Of a stretch of DNA of 64,000 bases, positions 40,601 through 49,225 are shown piece after piece (position 1 is the stretch's first letter; each line of letters opens with the position of its first letter). The stretch covers positions 62,001 through 126,000 of the forward strand of contig NZ_JBHSBN010000009.1 in NCBI RefSeq assembly GCF_042650605.1. Reading direction: 5' to 3'. The position numbers were made by a program, and so were the translations under genes. The notes beneath the pieces are model-generated. The model made no database searches, had not been told where the DNA came from, and saw only the letters and a program-made list of their open reading frames with translations. The DNA is from Micromonospora_J zhanjiangensis. Its GTDB lineage: Bacteria; Actinomycetota; Actinomycetes; Mycobacteriales; Micromonosporaceae.

Positions 40601-41653
40601 GTGCACCTTGCCGATCGGGTTCGGGTCCCAGTTGATCCACTGGTCGGACCGCTTCCAGGTCAGCGGCAGGCCCTTGGTGGCCGGGTGCTGCCGGTCGGTG
40701 ACGCTGACCACCGCCTCCTGCGCCGTGGTGTCCGGCGGCGGCGCGGCGTCGGCGCCGATCAGCCAGAGCTCGGCGAGCTGGATCAGCGGCTCGCCGCTGT
40801 TGGCGGTGATGTTCAACCGGTAGTACTGGTAGGCGGTGCCGTTGTCGAAGGCGAACTGACGGGTCTGGAACCGCTGCGGGAACACCTCGCCGGTGCGGGT
40901 GTCCAGGTCGGTCCAGCTCTGCCCGTCGGCGGAACCCTGCAGCTTCCAGTCCTTCGGGTCCCGGCCGGGGTAGTCGTTGGCCGAGGTGAGGGCGTACCGG
41001 TTGACCACCTTTGGCGCGGCGAGCTTGGCCACCGCCCAGCCGGTGGTGGACCGGACCAGCCACTTGGTCCGGGTGGACCCGTCGACCAGCTTCGCCTCGG
41101 TCTCGTCGGGCGGGTTGTTGCCGCTCGCGGTGACCGACGCGACCTTCTCGGCGTTCGGCAGGCTCGGCGCGGGCCGGCTGCCGATCAGGCCGGTGAACCA
41201 CTCCGAGTCCGGTTGCAGCCGGGCCGCGTCGTGCACGCCGACGAACCCGCCGCCGCCCTTGACGTACGCCTGCAGCGCCGCCTCCTGCGCGTCGTCGAGG
41301 ACGACGCCGTTGGCGGACAGGAAGACCACGCTGCGGTAGCGGAACAGCTTGTCGGCGGTGAGCACGGCCGGGTCGCTGGAGGCGGTGACGCCGAAGCCGT
41401 GTTCCGCGCCGAGCTTGCGGATCGCGGTGACGGCGCGGGCGACCGGGTCGTCCTGCCGGTCCGCCGGGCCGTGGAACACCAGCACGTTTACCGCGTTGGC
41501 GCCCCAGGTGGGTGGTGCCGGTGGGATGGCGGCCGCGGCGGGGGTGGCCGCGGGGCCGGTGGCCAGGCCGAGCAGCAGCACGACGGCCGAGGCCAGTGCT
41601 ACCGCCCGACGGCGGGTGGTGGCGGCGCGACCGCGCCGCGAATGGTGGGCCAT
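37667..41653 (-). CDS. secreted ThuA / discoidin / PQQ-type sugar dehydrogenase / PKD / DUF1080 protein
   Basis: 1328 residues. Signal peptide about 1-42 (TRRRAVAL twin-arginine-like). ThuA starts at about 52 and is interrupted by a discoidin-like (F5/8 type C) insert at about 172-300, then resumes to about 425. A PQQ-dependent sugar dehydrogenase (GSDH) propeller follows at about 435-940 (EPHGLTIAPDG, HSCCHAGGGMTFD, GNHGWPYC), then PKD (about 955-1027, WEWDFGDGS), an unnamed module (1028-1108) and DUF1080 at about 1116-1328. DUF1080 is known from 3-keto-disaccharide hydrolases. It is the third gene of a leftward operon. Oxidation and cleavage of polymeric or di-saccharides outside the cell is inferred. 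Confidence 0.85.
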   Translation of the reverse strand: MAHHSRRGRAATTRRRAVALASAVVLLLGLATGPAATPAAAAIPPAPPTWGANAVNVLVFHGPADRQDDPVARAVTAIRKLGAEHGFGVTASSDPAVLTADKLFRYRSVVFLSANGVVLDDAQEAALQAYVKGGGGFVGVHDAARLQPDSEWFTGLIGSRPAPSLPNAEKVASVTASGNNPPDETEAKLVDGSTRTKWLVRSTTGWAVAKLAAPKVVNRYALTSANDYPGRDPKDWKLQGSADGQSWTDLDTRTGEVFPQRFQTRQFAFDNGTAYQYYRLNITANSGEPLIQLAELWLIGADAAPPPDTTAQEAVVSVTDRQHPATKGLPLTWKRSDQWINWDPNPIGKVHTVAQVQENTYQAGLSGNGAFHPVSWCRDYDGGRSFYTGMGRTEASYTSDTRFLGHLLGAIQWTSGTVRGDCQATIAANYKIERLTATNQPGQLDQIGEPHGLTIAPDGTVFYIGKAACPTGPVASWNDPNVGLGCGTIHRWDPKTKQVKLLTTLKVMGNRGSGDELVKNEEGLVGITLDPKFAQNGWIYVYWMPHESIDRDRRIGQRTVSRFTYDAAKGTLDQATRKDLLHWDTQIHSCCHAGGGMTFDESGNLYIGAGDSNSSGGSDGYSGNNWTQDYKGVSFQDARRTAGNTNDLNGKIIRIHPEADGTYTVPDGNLFTGQEQGGGKTRPEIYVMGVRNISRIAWDPVNHWLTAAWVGPDAGGPNPELGPAKYETATIITSAGNHGWPYCMGNRQPYRDRSNTDATKLTGWYDCDNPKNESPRNTGLVNLPPVRDNMIWYSPQGGGPVYPKRADGIPSYKVEEATYTQPYLSGGSQAVMDGPTYQRSKVDVNSGVAWPAYWDNKWFIGDQSSSNNRIAVTVDPEAVPYAGAPAFAEDLRAIIQPGGGANQLQSWMDAKFGPDGALYMLDYAGGFFSLHNNQKLIRITYTGGAATPNPGLATARSVAPTEPRTVAFSSARVGGVAWEWDFGDGSKVSTAPHPRHTYKRYGTFTASLKVTYADGSTATSAVPVTAGCTAPDARPTVWLLDTDTQIANHPAGGGCTVNDLIDDESTWPNRGAFVDHLETVLTELTAAHVVDNREANALRRAGAQSPIGATTGYGTVFDGSAYSLAGWRQAPGGSFGLRPDGSIRSAGGLGMLWYAGQAYADFSVRVQFRDVAPGDARANSGLLVRFPDPRTPLAQRPAGSCGTVGSARTSQAWVAIYCGHEIQLYDGETGEPQKTGSVYNFSPRGLADARITPKNQWNDYEIKVLGQHYTISRNGVVINEFDNTPGKKSSRDGDPPTDLRQFLSGYLGLQNHSDTDAIEFRNIRVREL

Positions 41654-41677
41654 TGCTCCTCCTTCTCGCGAGACGGG

Positions 41678-42910
41678 TCAGCTGTGGTGGTTCGCGTGCC
41701 CGGCGGCGGGCGCCGGTGCGGCGTTCGCGCCGGTGCCGGTGGACGCGGCCTTCGCGCCGGTCGGGGCCGCGGCCGGGTGCGGCGGCATGGTGCCGTCCGG
41801 GTTCAGGACGTGGAACATCGTCGACATGCCCAGGTCGGAGTGGAACTGCATGTGGCAGTGCAGCATCCAGTGCCCGGGACCGACCGAGTCGCCGGCCAGC
41901 ACCGTGACGCCGAAGGTGTCGCCGGGGCCGAGGGTCTTGTTGTCGATGACCGGGACCGAGTCGACCAGGGCCCGGTTGGTGCCGTCGACCACGCCGGTGC
42001 GGCTGTCCGCCCACGAGTGGCCGTGCAGGTGGAAGGTGTGCATGTCGTCGCCCAGGCCGATCGCCACGAACTCGACCCGCTCACCGAGCCTGGCGACCAG
42101 GCAGGTCGGCCCGGGGACCGGGTTCTGCTCGTCGCAGGTGTCGGCCTCGCTGCTGCGTCGCAGGTTGATGGTCTGCCGGTCGCCGAAGGCGGTCACGTAG
42201 GTACGGTCCGGTCGCGGGTCGCCCTGCCGGCGGACGATCAGCGCGCCGAACAGCCCCGAGGCGATCCCCTTGGTGCCGTGCGGCCCGCCGACCAGGTGGT
42301 CGTGGTACCACCAGTAGCCCGCCGTACCCTGCGACCCGGTGGCCGGGTTGCGGGGCTTGGCGAACCAGACGTACGTCCGAGACTGGCCCGGCGCGACGTA
42401 CGAGTTGCTGTGCAGGGTGCCGTCGGACTGCTGGGTGTACTTGACCCCGTGGGTGTGCAGGGACACCGCGACGGGATGGTTGGGATCGGTGCGCAGCGCC
42501 TCCAGGGTGGCCGCCGGCACCTGGTTGTGCAGGGTGATCGCCAGGCACTCCCCCTCGATCATCTCGATCGTCGGCCCCGGGTAGGCGGCCGTCTGCGGGG
42601 TCAGGCCGTAGCCGAGCCGGACCTGTTTGGTGATCGGGTCCTTCGGCAGCTCGACGGCGTACAACTGGATCCGGCGGTCGGGGGTGACGCAGCCGTCGGG
42701 GCGGTCGGCCGCCGCGATCGCCGGGCCGGCGTCGGCCGGCTCCGGCGCGGGCGCGGCGGCCGCCGCCGGACCGGGCGCGCCGACCGTGCGCAGCACGCCC
42801 ACGCCGACGAGCGTCACCAGCAGGACCGCGGCGGCCAGCAGCCGGGGTCCGACGACCGATCCGGTACGGGCGGTCCCGTCCGGTCCGGTCCGGGTGCTCT
42901 CGGTGTCCAC
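41678..42910 (-). CDS. two-domain (small-laccase-type) multicopper oxidase
   Basis: 410 residues. An N-terminal membrane segment or signal (about 22-42) is followed by two cupredoxin domains. Copper ligands in order: H152-T-H154-G, WWYH203-D-H205, H291-TFH294-LH296-GH, and H351-C352-H353 with H357 and M362 for the type 1 site. The C-terminus is Ala/Thr-rich and ends in a His cluster. Such enzymes reduce O2 to water while oxidising phenols or partner proteins. GTG 42910 was preferred because GGAGAGGAG is well placed; GTG 42931 would overlap the previous stop. Confidence 0.9.
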   Translation of the reverse strand: MDTESTRTGPDGTARTGSVVGPRLLAAAVLLVTLVGVGVLRTVGAPGPAAAAAPAPEPADAGPAIAAADRPDGCVTPDRRIQLYAVELPKDPITKQVRLGYGLTPQTAAYPGPTIEMIEGECLAITLHNQVPAATLEALRTDPNHPVAVSLHTHGVKYTQQSDGTLHSNSYVAPGQSRTYVWFAKPRNPATGSQGTAGYWWYHDHLVGGPHGTKGIASGLFGALIVRRQGDPRPDRTYVTAFGDRQTINLRRSSEADTCDEQNPVPGPTCLVARLGERVEFVAIGLGDDMHTFHLHGHSWADSRTGVVDGTNRALVDSVPVIDNKTLGPGDTFGVTVLAGDSVGPGHWMLHCHMQFHSDLGMSTMFHVLNPDGTMPPHPAAAPTGAKAASTGTGANAAPAPAAGHANHHS

Positions 42911-42927
42911 TGTGGTCTCCTCTCCGG

Positions 42928-45900
42928 TCACGGGGTCAGCGGTGCGACGCGGACGTTGCGGAAGCTGACGATGTCGGCGGCGCTGTGGTTCTGCAGGCCC
43001 AGGTAGCCGACCGCGTTCTGCCGCCCGTCCGTGCCGGGGTCGTCGGAGCGGGGCGGGTCGAACACGCCGCCCGGGGCGTTGCTGAACTGGTTGATCAGTT
43101 CGCCGTTGCGGAACACCGAGTAGTGCTGCCCGACCACGCGGATCTCGTAGTCGTTCCAGGTGCCCTTCGGGGTGACCCGGGCGCCGTCGAGGTCGACCCG
43201 GTCGAAGCCGTACACCGAACCGGTCTTGTACGCGTCACCGGTGGGGCTGTCGAAGATCTGCACCTCGTGCCCGTACTTGACCGCCACCCACTCGGGCCGG
43301 GGCTCCTGCGGGTGCTGGTGCACCTGCGGGAAGCGGACCAGGACCCCGCTGTTGGCCCGGCCGTCGCCCGGCGCGTCGTCGCGCCACTGCAGCTTGACCG
43401 AGAAGTCGCCGTACGTGCGGACCGGGAACCAGAGCATCCCCAGGCCGTCGACCGGTTTGCTGGTGATCGAGCCGTCGGCGTTGCGCCGGAACCCGCCCGG
43501 ACCGACCTGCTCCCACAGGTTGAACGAGGCGACCGTACGGTCCAGCAGCGGTTGGTAGCCCTGCTGGGCGTCGGCCTTGCCGACCCCGGACTCCCGGGCG
43601 GTACGCACCAGCGTGTTGCGCTCCTTGAGCTGGAGCTGGCCGCGCTGGTGCAGCCGGTCGGCGATGGCCTCGACGTGCTCGACGAAGCTGGCGTGGTCGG
43701 GCCAGACCGCCTCGTCCCGGATCAGGTCGTTGATCGTGCAGCCGCCCTCGGCCGGCCGGTTGGCCACCCCGCTGTTCAGCGTGCCGATCCAGACCGTCGG
43801 CCGGTCGTCGGCCAGCCGGCAGCTCGGCGGTGGTGGTCCGGCCGCCACGACGGTGAACGCGGCGGAGGCGGTGCCGGAGGTGTTGCCCGCCCGGTCGGTG
43901 GCCCGGTAGCTGACCGTGTGCGAGCCGACGGTGTTGACGGTGACCGGGCCGGTGTAGACGACGTACCCGCGCCCGTCGAGGGCGTACTCGACGCGGTAGA
44001 CGCCGGAGCCGCCGGTGTTGTCCGCCGCGGTGAGCGTCACGGTCGCGCTGCCGACGTACGCCCAGCTGCCGTTCTGCTGGCCGGTGAGGGCGGCGGTGAC
44101 CGTCGGCGCGGTGGTGTCCGGGTCCGCCGGCGCGACCACGGTGAAGGTGACCGTCTTCGGCGTCGAGGTGTTGCCGGCCCGGTCGGTGGCCCGGTACGCC
44201 ACCGTGTGCGCGCCGGGCTGGTTCACCGTGATCGGGGCGGTGTACGCCGCGTAGGCCGCGCCGTCCAGGGCGTACTCGACCGTGGCGACCCCGGAGCCGC
44301 AGGTGTTGTCGGTGGCGGTGACGGTCACCGTGGCCGCGCCGACGTAGGCGCCGGCGCCGTCCCGCTGGCCGGTGACCGTGGCGGTGGCGGTCGGCGCCGT
44401 GTCGTCCGGGTCGGGCGTGGCGACCACGGTGAACGTCACGGACTGCGCGGCGGAGGTGTTGCCGGCCCGGTCGGTGGCCCGGTACCGGACGGTGTGCTGG
44501 CCCGGCTGGTTGACGGTGATCGGGGCGGTGTACGCGGCGTAGGCCGCGCCGTCCACGGCGTACTCGACCTTGTCGACGCCGGAGCCCGCGTCGGTGGCGG
44601 TGAGCGTCACCGTGGCGGCACCCACGTACCCGCCGCTGCCGTCCCGGTCACCGGTGACCGCGGCCGTCACCGTGGGCGCCGTGGTGTCCGGATCGGTGCC
44701 GGCGACCACCTGGAAGGTGACCGTCTTCGGCGTCGAGGTGTTGCCGGCCCGGTCGGTGGCCCGGTACGCCACCGTGTGCGCACCGGGCTGGTTCACCGTG
44801 ATCGGGGCGGTGTACGCCGCGTAGGCCGCGCCGTCCAGGGCGTACTCGACCCGGTCGACCCCGGAGCCGCCGGTGTTGTCGGAGGCGGTGAGGGTCACCG
44901 TGGCGCTGCCCAGGTAGGCGCCGCTGTCGTTCGTCGTGCCGGTGACCGCGGCGGTCACGGTGGGCGCCGTGGTGTCCGGGTCGGGCGCGGCCACGACCTG
45001 GAAGGCGACCTGCTGCGGGTTCGACGTGTTGCCGGCCCGGTCGGTGGCCCGGTACGCCACCGTGTGCGCGCCGGGCTGGTTCACCGTGATCGGGGCGGTG
45101 TACGCCGCGTAGGCCGCGCCGTCCAGGGCGTACTCGACCTTGTCGACGCCGGAGCCCGCGTCGGTGGCGGTGAGCGTCACGGTGGCGGTGCCCACGTACC
45201 CGCCGCTGCCGTCCCGGTCACCGGTGACCGCGGCCGTCACCGTGGGCGCCGTGGTGTCCGGATCGGTGCCGGCGACCACCGTGAACGACACGGACTTCAC
45301 CGCGGAGGTGTTGCCGGCCCGGTCGGTCGCCCGGTACTGGACGGTGTGCCGGCCCGGCTGGTTGACCGTGACCGGGGCCGAGTAGGTGCCGTACGTGCCG
45401 CCGTCCAGGGCGTACTCGATCCGGTTGACGCCGGAGCCGGCGTCGGTGGCGGTGACCGTCACCGTGGCGGCCCCGAGGTACTCACCACCGGCGTTCCGCT
45501 CGCCGCTGACCTGCGCGTCGACCTCGGGTGCGGTGGTGTCGTCGGCGCCGCCGGTGACCACCAGCAGGCCGGTCATCTGACCGTGGCCGGGCATGGCGCA
45601 GAAATACCGGTACGTGCCCGGGGTGAGCACCACGTCCACGCTGTGCCGGCCCTGGTTGGCGTCGAACGGGTCGGCGAGGATGTTGACGGCGACGTCGTCG
45701 TTGTAGTCGGGATTGCCGGTGTCGAAGGTGAGCGTGTGCTGCATCCCGCTGGTGTTGCCGGTGGCGGCGCTGTTCTCGAAGACGATTGTCGTCGCGCCGG
45801 CGACCGCGGTGGTGGGCGCCGAGGTGTACTCCGTGGTGCTGTTGCCGGCCGTCCAGGTGAGCACCTGGGCCTGCAGTTGCTTCGACGGGGTGGCCGCTCT

Positions 45901-46086
45901 CGGCTCGGCGGCGACGGGGCGGCCGCCGGCCAGGCCCACCGCCGCGACGATGCTGGTCAGCGCGACCGCCAGCGCCGCGAACGCGGCGGTGGGTCGGCTG
46001 AAGCCGCGGCCGGCGTGGCTGGTGAGCAGCCACCGTCCGCGTCGGTGAGTTCGTGCTGGCGTACGACGCGCAGGGAGAATGGGCAT
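42928..46086 (-). CDS. secreted cupredoxin / six Ig-like repeats / DUF1080 protein
   Basis: 1052 residues. Signal region about 1-60. A plastocyanin-like domain (about 70-178) has type 1 copper ligands H117, C163, H168 and M171 (FCAMPGHGQM). Six Ig-like repeats of about 95 residues follow (182-751), each starting DTTAPTV and ending HTVxYRATDRAGNTS. A module shared with the dehydrogenase protein lies at 756-835, and DUF1080 ends the chain. It heads the leftward operon. An electron-carrying, surface-extending scaffold for sugar oxidation is plausible inference. GGAGG lies 10 nt before the ATG. Confidence 0.87.
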   Translation of the reverse strand: MPILPARRTPARTHRRGRWLLTSHAGRGFSRPTAAFAALAVALTSIVAAVGLAGGRPVAAEPRAATPSKQLQAQVLTWTAGNSTTEYTSAPTTAVAGATTIVFENSAATGNTSGMQHTLTFDTGNPDYNDDVAVNILADPFDANQGRHSVDVVLTPGTYRYFCAMPGHGQMTGLLVVTGGADDTTAPEVDAQVSGERNAGGEYLGAATVTVTATDAGSGVNRIEYALDGGTYGTYSAPVTVNQPGRHTVQYRATDRAGNTSAVKSVSFTVVAGTDPDTTAPTVTAAVTGDRDGSGGYVGTATVTLTATDAGSGVDKVEYALDGAAYAAYTAPITVNQPGAHTVAYRATDRAGNTSNPQQVAFQVVAAPDPDTTAPTVTAAVTGTTNDSGAYLGSATVTLTASDNTGGSGVDRVEYALDGAAYAAYTAPITVNQPGAHTVAYRATDRAGNTSTPKTVTFQVVAGTDPDTTAPTVTAAVTGDRDGSGGYVGAATVTLTATDAGSGVDKVEYAVDGAAYAAYTAPITVNQPGQHTVRYRATDRAGNTSAAQSVTFTVVATPDPDDTAPTATATVTGQRDGAGAYVGAATVTVTATDNTCGSGVATVEYALDGAAYAAYTAPITVNQPGAHTVAYRATDRAGNTSTPKTVTFTVVAPADPDTTAPTVTAALTGQQNGSWAYVGSATVTLTAADNTGGSGVYRVEYALDGRGYVVYTGPVTVNTVGSHTVSYRATDRAGNTSGTASAAFTVVAAGPPPPSCRLADDRPTVWIGTLNSGVANRPAEGGCTINDLIRDEAVWPDHASFVEHVEAIADRLHQRGQLQLKERNTLVRTARESGVGKADAQQGYQPLLDRTVASFNLWEQVGPGGFRRNADGSITSKPVDGLGMLWFPVRTYGDFSVKLQWRDDAPGDGRANSGVLVRFPQVHQHPQEPRPEWVAVKYGHEVQIFDSPTGDAYKTGSVYGFDRVDLDGARVTPKGTWNDYEIRVVGQHYSVFRNGELINQFSNAPGGVFDPPRSDDPGTDGRQNAVGYLGLQNHSAADIVSFRNVRVAPLTP
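43834..45543 (-). repeat. six 285-bp coding repeats (Ig-like domains)
   Basis: Near-identical blocks such as GACCGTGTGCGCGCCGGGCT recur every 280-290 bp. They encode the Ig-like domains of the cupredoxin protein. High DNA identity implies recent duplication or gene conversion and likely length variation between strains. Confidence 0.88.
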
Positions 46087-46257
46087 GTCGGGCTAACCTC
46101 CGCGGAATCGGCGCAGGGCGTTCGACGGTGCGCCGTGGGAACTCCGCACGGACCGGCGGAGGGCACGGCGAGGCAGACCGCACCGATCCCGTCGCGCCGG
46201 GTTCGGTGTGTCGTGGTTCGGGGGTACGTGGTGCCGTGGGGGTTGGGGGTACGTGCG

Positions 46258-46286
46258 ACCTTAATCGCCTTTCAACAACGTGTCTA
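46258..46286 (-). promoter_or_regulatory. sigma-70-type promoter of the oxidative secretory operon
   Basis: On the minus strand: -35 TAGACA (46281-46286), a 17-bp spacer, -10 TAAGGT (46258-46263). This gives a leader of about 165 nt before ATG 46086. The leader has two GGGGGTACGTG direct repeats (about 46220-46255). The 324-bp region also has a small inverted repeat CGACGA-AAG-TCGTCG (46324-46338). Confidence 0.65.
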
Positions 46287-46410
46287 CATCTTTCGATTGA
46301 CCCCCGGGAACTTTTATCGAACACGACGAAAGTCGTCGAGCGATGGTAGGAATCGACGAGGGCCCCGACCCCGGGGCGGGAGCCGGTCCGGTGCGAAGGA
46401 GAGAGCGACC

Positions 46411-46941
46411 ATGCCGACCCTCAAGGCGTGTCTGAACGGCGACCGGGACGCGGCCGCGCATCCCGGCGTACCGGTCACCCCGCAGCGGCTGGCCGAGGAC
46501 GCGGCGGCGGTCCGGGCGGCCGGCGCCGACGCCGTACACCTGCACCCGCGGGACCGGGCCGGCGCGGAGAGCCTGGCCTGGCCGGACGTCGCCGCAGCGG
46601 TGGCCGCGGTCCGGGCCGGCTGCCCGGGGCTGCCGGTCGGCGTGTCGACCCGTCAGGAGATCGTCCCCGACCTGCCGGACCGGCTGCGGTTGCTGGCCCG
46701 CTGGTCCGGACCGCCGATCGGGCCGGACTTCGCCAGCGTCAACTGGCACGAACCGGGCGCGACCGAGGTCGCGGCCCTGCTCGCCGAGCGGGGCATCGGC
46801 GTCGAGGCCGGGCTGTTCACCCCCGACGCGGCGGACGGTGCCCGGCGCCGCCACGCGGACCGGGGCGCCGGGCCGCCGGCGGTGGTCAGCGGGGCTGATC
46901 CAGGCGGTAGACGAGCGCCCCGTCGATCTCCTCGCGGGTGA
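46411..46941 (+). pseudogene. truncated BKACE (beta-keto acid cleavage enzyme, DUF849) gene
   Basis: The first about 140 codons are a clean BKACE N-terminal half: LKACLNGDR, RAAGADAVHLHPRD (metal His-x-His), VGVSTRQEI, FASVNWHEPG and GVEAGLFTPDAADG. Family members need about 240-300 residues. Here the homology stops near 46850 and the frame ends at TGA 46939-46941 inside the convergent gene's 3' end. The start has AAGGAGAG and is intact. A deletion joining the two genes is the likely cause. Confidence 0.75.
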
Positions 46942-49033
46942 TGCCGAGGCCGTCCACCGGCCGGGCCGGGACGCCCTCCCAGGCCGTGCCGGCGAGCCGG
47001 TCCGGGAAGACGACCACCGTGCGGATGCCGGTCTCCCGGAGGAACGCGACGCTGGCCGGGTCGGGGAAGGACACCGTCGTGTCCCGGATCCGCTGCTGAC
47101 CGGTCGGGACGAAGGCGGCCAGGCCGTTGGCGACCTTGGGGTACCCGTCGGTGGACCACAACATGACGTGCAACTCGAACAGGCCGTCGCTGGGCAGGAC
47201 CAGCATCGGCCCGGTCGCCGCCCGGAACGCCGCCGGTGCCGTCGGGACGACGGGATGTGGCGTCTGGTTGACCCCTTCGAGCAGCACCAGCAGCAGCGGA
47301 ATCAGCAGGAGGACCCGCGCCACCGGGCCGGGACCGCCCCGTTCGGGACCGCCCCGCCCGGGACCGCCGACCGGCTCCGGGATGGCGGCCCGGCCCGCCG
47401 GTTGTGACTCGCCCATCGGGACGGCCAGCCGCAGTTTGGCCGCCGGGACGGCCGACCGCAGCGCGGCGCCGTCGGGAACGGCCGGCCGCAGGCCGGTCAC
47501 CGGGACCGCCGGGCTCTCGGCGCCGAGCGGGGCCCGCGCCGTCGGGATGGTCGCCGCCCCGGAGGACCCGCCCGGCGGTACGGTCGCCGCGGCATCCGGG
47601 CCCGCCGCGACGGTGGCCGGGCCGTGGGCCTCACCCGGCGAGGCCGCCCTGACGGTGTCCGTGCGGCCGGCGTCACCCGCCGGGTCCGCCGCGCCGCCGG
47701 CGCCGGCCGGCGGGGATCCGGGACCCGTGGCGGGCGTGCGGAACTGCGCCGCGAGCTCGGTGACCGCGCCCGCCGCGAGGACCGCGAGCAGCAGGCTGGT
47801 CCACACCATCAACCGACCGGGGGTACGCAGCGCGTCCCAGCCGGGCAGCAGCCGGGACAGCGTCAGGTAGCCCGGGTCGCCGTCGCCCAGGTTGGCGCCC
47901 AGACCGAGCGCGACGGTGGCCAGCACCCCGAGCCCGAGGGCGACCCGGTGCCGGACCGGGAAGACCGAGACGACCAGGCCCATCACGGCCAGGCCGATCA
48001 GCGTGACGCCGGGCAGCAGGGCCATCTCCGGCGGCCAGGTCAGTTTGGCGCGGGCCCCGGCGAACCACTCGCCCCACAGCCACGAGTCGGCCGGCGCGAC
48101 GAAGAAACCCCGCAGCGGCGGCGAGAACATCTTCGTCCAGCTCAGGTCGCGCTTCGCCTGCGGGTTCAGGTCGACCACGCGCAGGAAGACCGTGCCGAGC
48201 CAGACGCACACCCCGGCGAAGAACACGCCCCCGCACAGGTCCGCCACCAGCAGCCGGCGGCCGAACGCCGGCCACCGGCCGGTCCGCACCCGGGACCAGG
48301 CGAACCGGGCGGCCACCACCAGCCCGGCGCCCAGCAGGAAGTAGACCAGCGGCAGGCCGATGCCGAAACCGAGGCTCACCTGCCAGGCGGCGACCAGCCA
48401 GCCGGCCACCACCCAACCGGGCCGGTGCCGTTCGGGTCGGTGGCCGTACCGCAGGGACCAGCCGTGGCCGCGCGCCAGCATCGCCAGGCAGAGCGCGATC
48501 CCCCCGACGGACAGGATGTTCAGGTGGCCGCTGTGCGCCAGCCGCCACGGCGCGAACGCCCAGGCGACGCCGGCCACCGCGCCCGCCGTCCGGCCCGCCC
48601 CCAACTGCCGCACCAGGGCGTACGCGCCGACGAAGGCGAGCGCGTGGAGCAGGACGTACAGCAGGTTGTAGCGGAAGATCGCCGCCGGGACGCCGTCGCC
48701 GAACAGGCCCGCGACGGCGTAGCCGAGCAGGGTGTCGCTGTAGGCGTAGGTGTACGTCTCGGGGAAGAAGGTGTTCGAGTGCCAGATCTGCAGCGGCGAG
48801 GTGAGCAGGGCGTGGCCCGCCCAAGCGACCTGCCACGCCTGCAGCGTCGGGTCGCCCAGGTCACCGGGGATCGTGGTCCACGGGTGTCGCAGCGTCGGCC
48901 AGGTGAGCACCACGGCCGCCAGCAGGCCGCCGAGTACGGCCAGGGACCACTCGTGCCGCAGCACCCGCCACGCCACCTGGCCGCCCGCCGCCAGCCGATC
49001 ACCGGGGGAACTCGCGCGCTGCTCGGATTCCAC
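46886..49033 (-). CDS. polytopic membrane protein, glycosyltransferase-like (GT-C fold)
   Basis: 715 residues with about 11-12 membrane segments. An early extracytoplasmic acidic loop (TIPGDLGDPTLQAWQVAW) is the kind of DxD/E site used by GT-C transferases with polyprenyl-linked sugars. A disordered Pro/Ala/Gly insert of about 140 residues precedes the last membrane helix. The C-terminal extracellular domain (about 150 residues) is soluble. GTG 49033 has AGGAGT upstream. Acceptor and donor are unknown. Confidence 0.72.
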   Translation of the reverse strand: MESEQRASSPGDRLAAGGQVAWRVLRHEWSLAVLGGLLAAVVLTWPTLRHPWTTIPGDLGDPTLQAWQVAWAGHALLTSPLQIWHSNTFFPETYTYAYSDTLLGYAVAGLFGDGVPAAIFRYNLLYVLLHALAFVGAYALVRQLGAGRTAGAVAGVAWAFAPWRLAHSGHLNILSVGGIALCLAMLARGHGWSLRYGHRPERHRPGWVVAGWLVAAWQVSLGFGIGLPLVYFLLGAGLVVAARFAWSRVRTGRWPAFGRRLLVADLCGGVFFAGVCVWLGTVFLRVVDLNPQAKRDLSWTKMFSPPLRGFFVAPADSWLWGEWFAGARAKLTWPPEMALLPGVTLIGLAVMGLVVSVFPVRHRVALGLGVLATVALGLGANLGDGDPGYLTLSRLLPGWDALRTPGRLMVWTSLLLAVLAAGAVTELAAQFRTPATGPGSPPAGAGGAADPAGDAGRTDTVRAASPGEAHGPATVAAGPDAAATVPPGGSSGAATIPTARAPLGAESPAVPVTGLRPAVPDGAALRSAVPAAKLRLAVPMGESQPAGRAAIPEPVGGPGRGGPERGGPGPVARVLLLIPLLLVLLEGVNQTPHPVVPTAPAAFRAATGPMLVLPSDGLFELHVMLWSTDGYPKVANGLAAFVPTGQQRIRDTTVSFPDPASVAFLRETGIRTVVVFPDRLAGTAWEGVPARPVDGLGITREEIDGALVYRLDQPR

Positions 49034-49225
49034 GTGCACTCCTGTCGACGGGCCGGAAGTCCGCCCGGCACGGTCGTGTCTGGGTGGCTGGACATCGACG
49101 GCCAGGCCACGTCGGATCACGATGCCACGACCTACCCCCGGTGTGGGGGCACGGCCGCGGACCGCGCGGCGGCCCGCCGGCGGGCACGCCACGGTCATGA
49201 TATTCAGTTGTTCGACCCCCATCAA

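Noticed and set aside
38390..43006. Very long open frame on the plus strand opposite the dehydrogenase and oxidase genes
   Set aside because: Its sequence is Val/Arg/Gly/Asp-rich noise from the complementary strand of GC-rich genes; the minus-strand products have complete domains and signal peptides.
43834..45543. Possible CRISPR-like regular repeats
   Set aside because: The period is about 285 bp, fully coding, with no short palindromic repeats or unique 30-40-bp spacers and no cas genes.
42985..46410. Long plus-strand frame opposite the Ig-repeat gene, joined to the BKACE start
   Set aside because: It is antisense to six Ig domains and a cupredoxin; only the part from ATG 46411, with its own RBS, is protein-like.
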